DNA of 5,917 bases from Actinomycetes bacterium. GTDB lineage: Bacteria > Actinomycetota > Acidimicrobiia > Acidimicrobiales > RAAP-2. The notes below the pieces were generated by a model. The model was not told the DNA's origin and made no database searches. It saw only the letters and a program-made list of their open reading frames with translations. This document shows, in pieces, positions 5,617-5,917 of this stretch. The DNA lies in assembly GCA_021791615.1 (NCBI GenBank), contig JAJYWG010000490.1, positions 1-5,917 on the forward strand, given 5' to 3'. How positions within the stretch are numbered: the stretch's first letter is position 1; each line of letters opens with the position of its first letter. Both the position numbers and the translations under genes were made by a program.

Positions 5617-5917
5617 AGGGCCCCGCCAGCGCCGGCCAGGCCGACCGACCCGGGCTCGGAGTGCTCGGAGACCCGCAGGTGCAGCCGGCCCTTCGGATCG
5701 CGCCCGGCGACCGAGGCGTCCGCCGAGTCCAGACGCTGAAGGTGGAACCCGGGCACCGCCTCCGCTTCAGGACCGCCTCCACCCATGCCCGGTCCGCCGT
5801 CACCCTCGAGTGAGCAGCCCGACAGGTCGTGCTGGGCGAGGAGGCGTCCGGCGTCTTCGGCATGCGCTGGGGGCACGACGTAGCGGTCCTCGTAGCGGGC
5901 GATGGCAAGAAGCCGGA
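5613..5917 (-). CDS. narH: respiratory nitrate reductase beta subunit, C-terminal end only (NarH)
   Basis: Only the last 100 residues are in the window; the start and the four Fe-S cluster motifs lie beyond the right edge. NarH carries electrons from NarI hemes to NarG. The assignment rests on the segment ARYEDRYVVPPAHAEDA, which matches the NarH C-terminal pattern (RYVIPTAHRE in mycobacteria), on a following GCSLEG region, and above all on its position immediately before narJ with a 4-nt ATGA overlap. A glycine-rich stretch (GGPGMGGGG) and a loosely conserved tail follow. The GTG at 5876 is internal and is not the start. Confidence 0.87.
   Translation of the reverse strand, partial: RLLAIARYEDRYVVPPAHAEDAGRLLAQHDLSGCSLEGDGGPGMGGGGPEAEAVPGFHLQRLDSADASVAGRDPKGRLHLRVSEHSEPGSVGLAGAGGAL

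Overview
The window is GC-rich, gene-dense bacterial DNA. GTG starts, 4-nt gene overlaps, a glucosyl-3-phosphoglycerate synthase of the mycobacterial type, a 'GRPAK'-type helix-turn-helix regulator and an actinobacterial-style nar operon suggest a high-GC actinomycete (Actinomycetota). No closer taxonomic assignment can be supported from the sequence.

Left part (1-1606, minus strand): folE (GTP cyclohydrolase I) is followed by a GT81-type glycosyltransferase that closely resembles GpgS (glucosyl-3-phosphoglycerate synthase). The two overlap by a GTGA start/stop, so they form a translationally coupled pair transcribed toward the left edge. The gpgS frame begins with GTG and stays open to the window edge, past the point where the family normally ends.

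Centre (1607-2419): folE faces a divergently transcribed regulator (plus strand). The regulator has an N-terminal winged HTH and a cysteine-bearing C-terminal domain of the SufR-like, iron-sulfur-sensing kind. The short intergenic region is AT-rich and holds a near-perfect 28-bp palindrome that overlaps the likely folE -10 box and ends at its ribosome binding site. The layout suggests a metal- or redox-responsive switch on folE-gpgS and is the most interesting signal here.

Right part (2471-5917, all minus strand): in transcription order these are the 3' end of narH, then narJ and narI (respiratory nitrate reductase beta, chaperone and cytochrome b subunits, joined by 4-nt overlaps), a TehA/SLAC1-family (TDT) membrane channel, and a small DUF1348/NTF2-like protein. 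narG and most of narH lie beyond the right edge. NarI carries all four heme-ligand histidines at the canonical spacings. A stem-loop just after narI probably separates the nar transcript from the channel gene, which may nevertheless serve nitrate or nitrite movement. The regulator and the DUF1348 gene converge on a 51-bp gap. No RNA genes, mobile elements or CRISPR arrays were seen.
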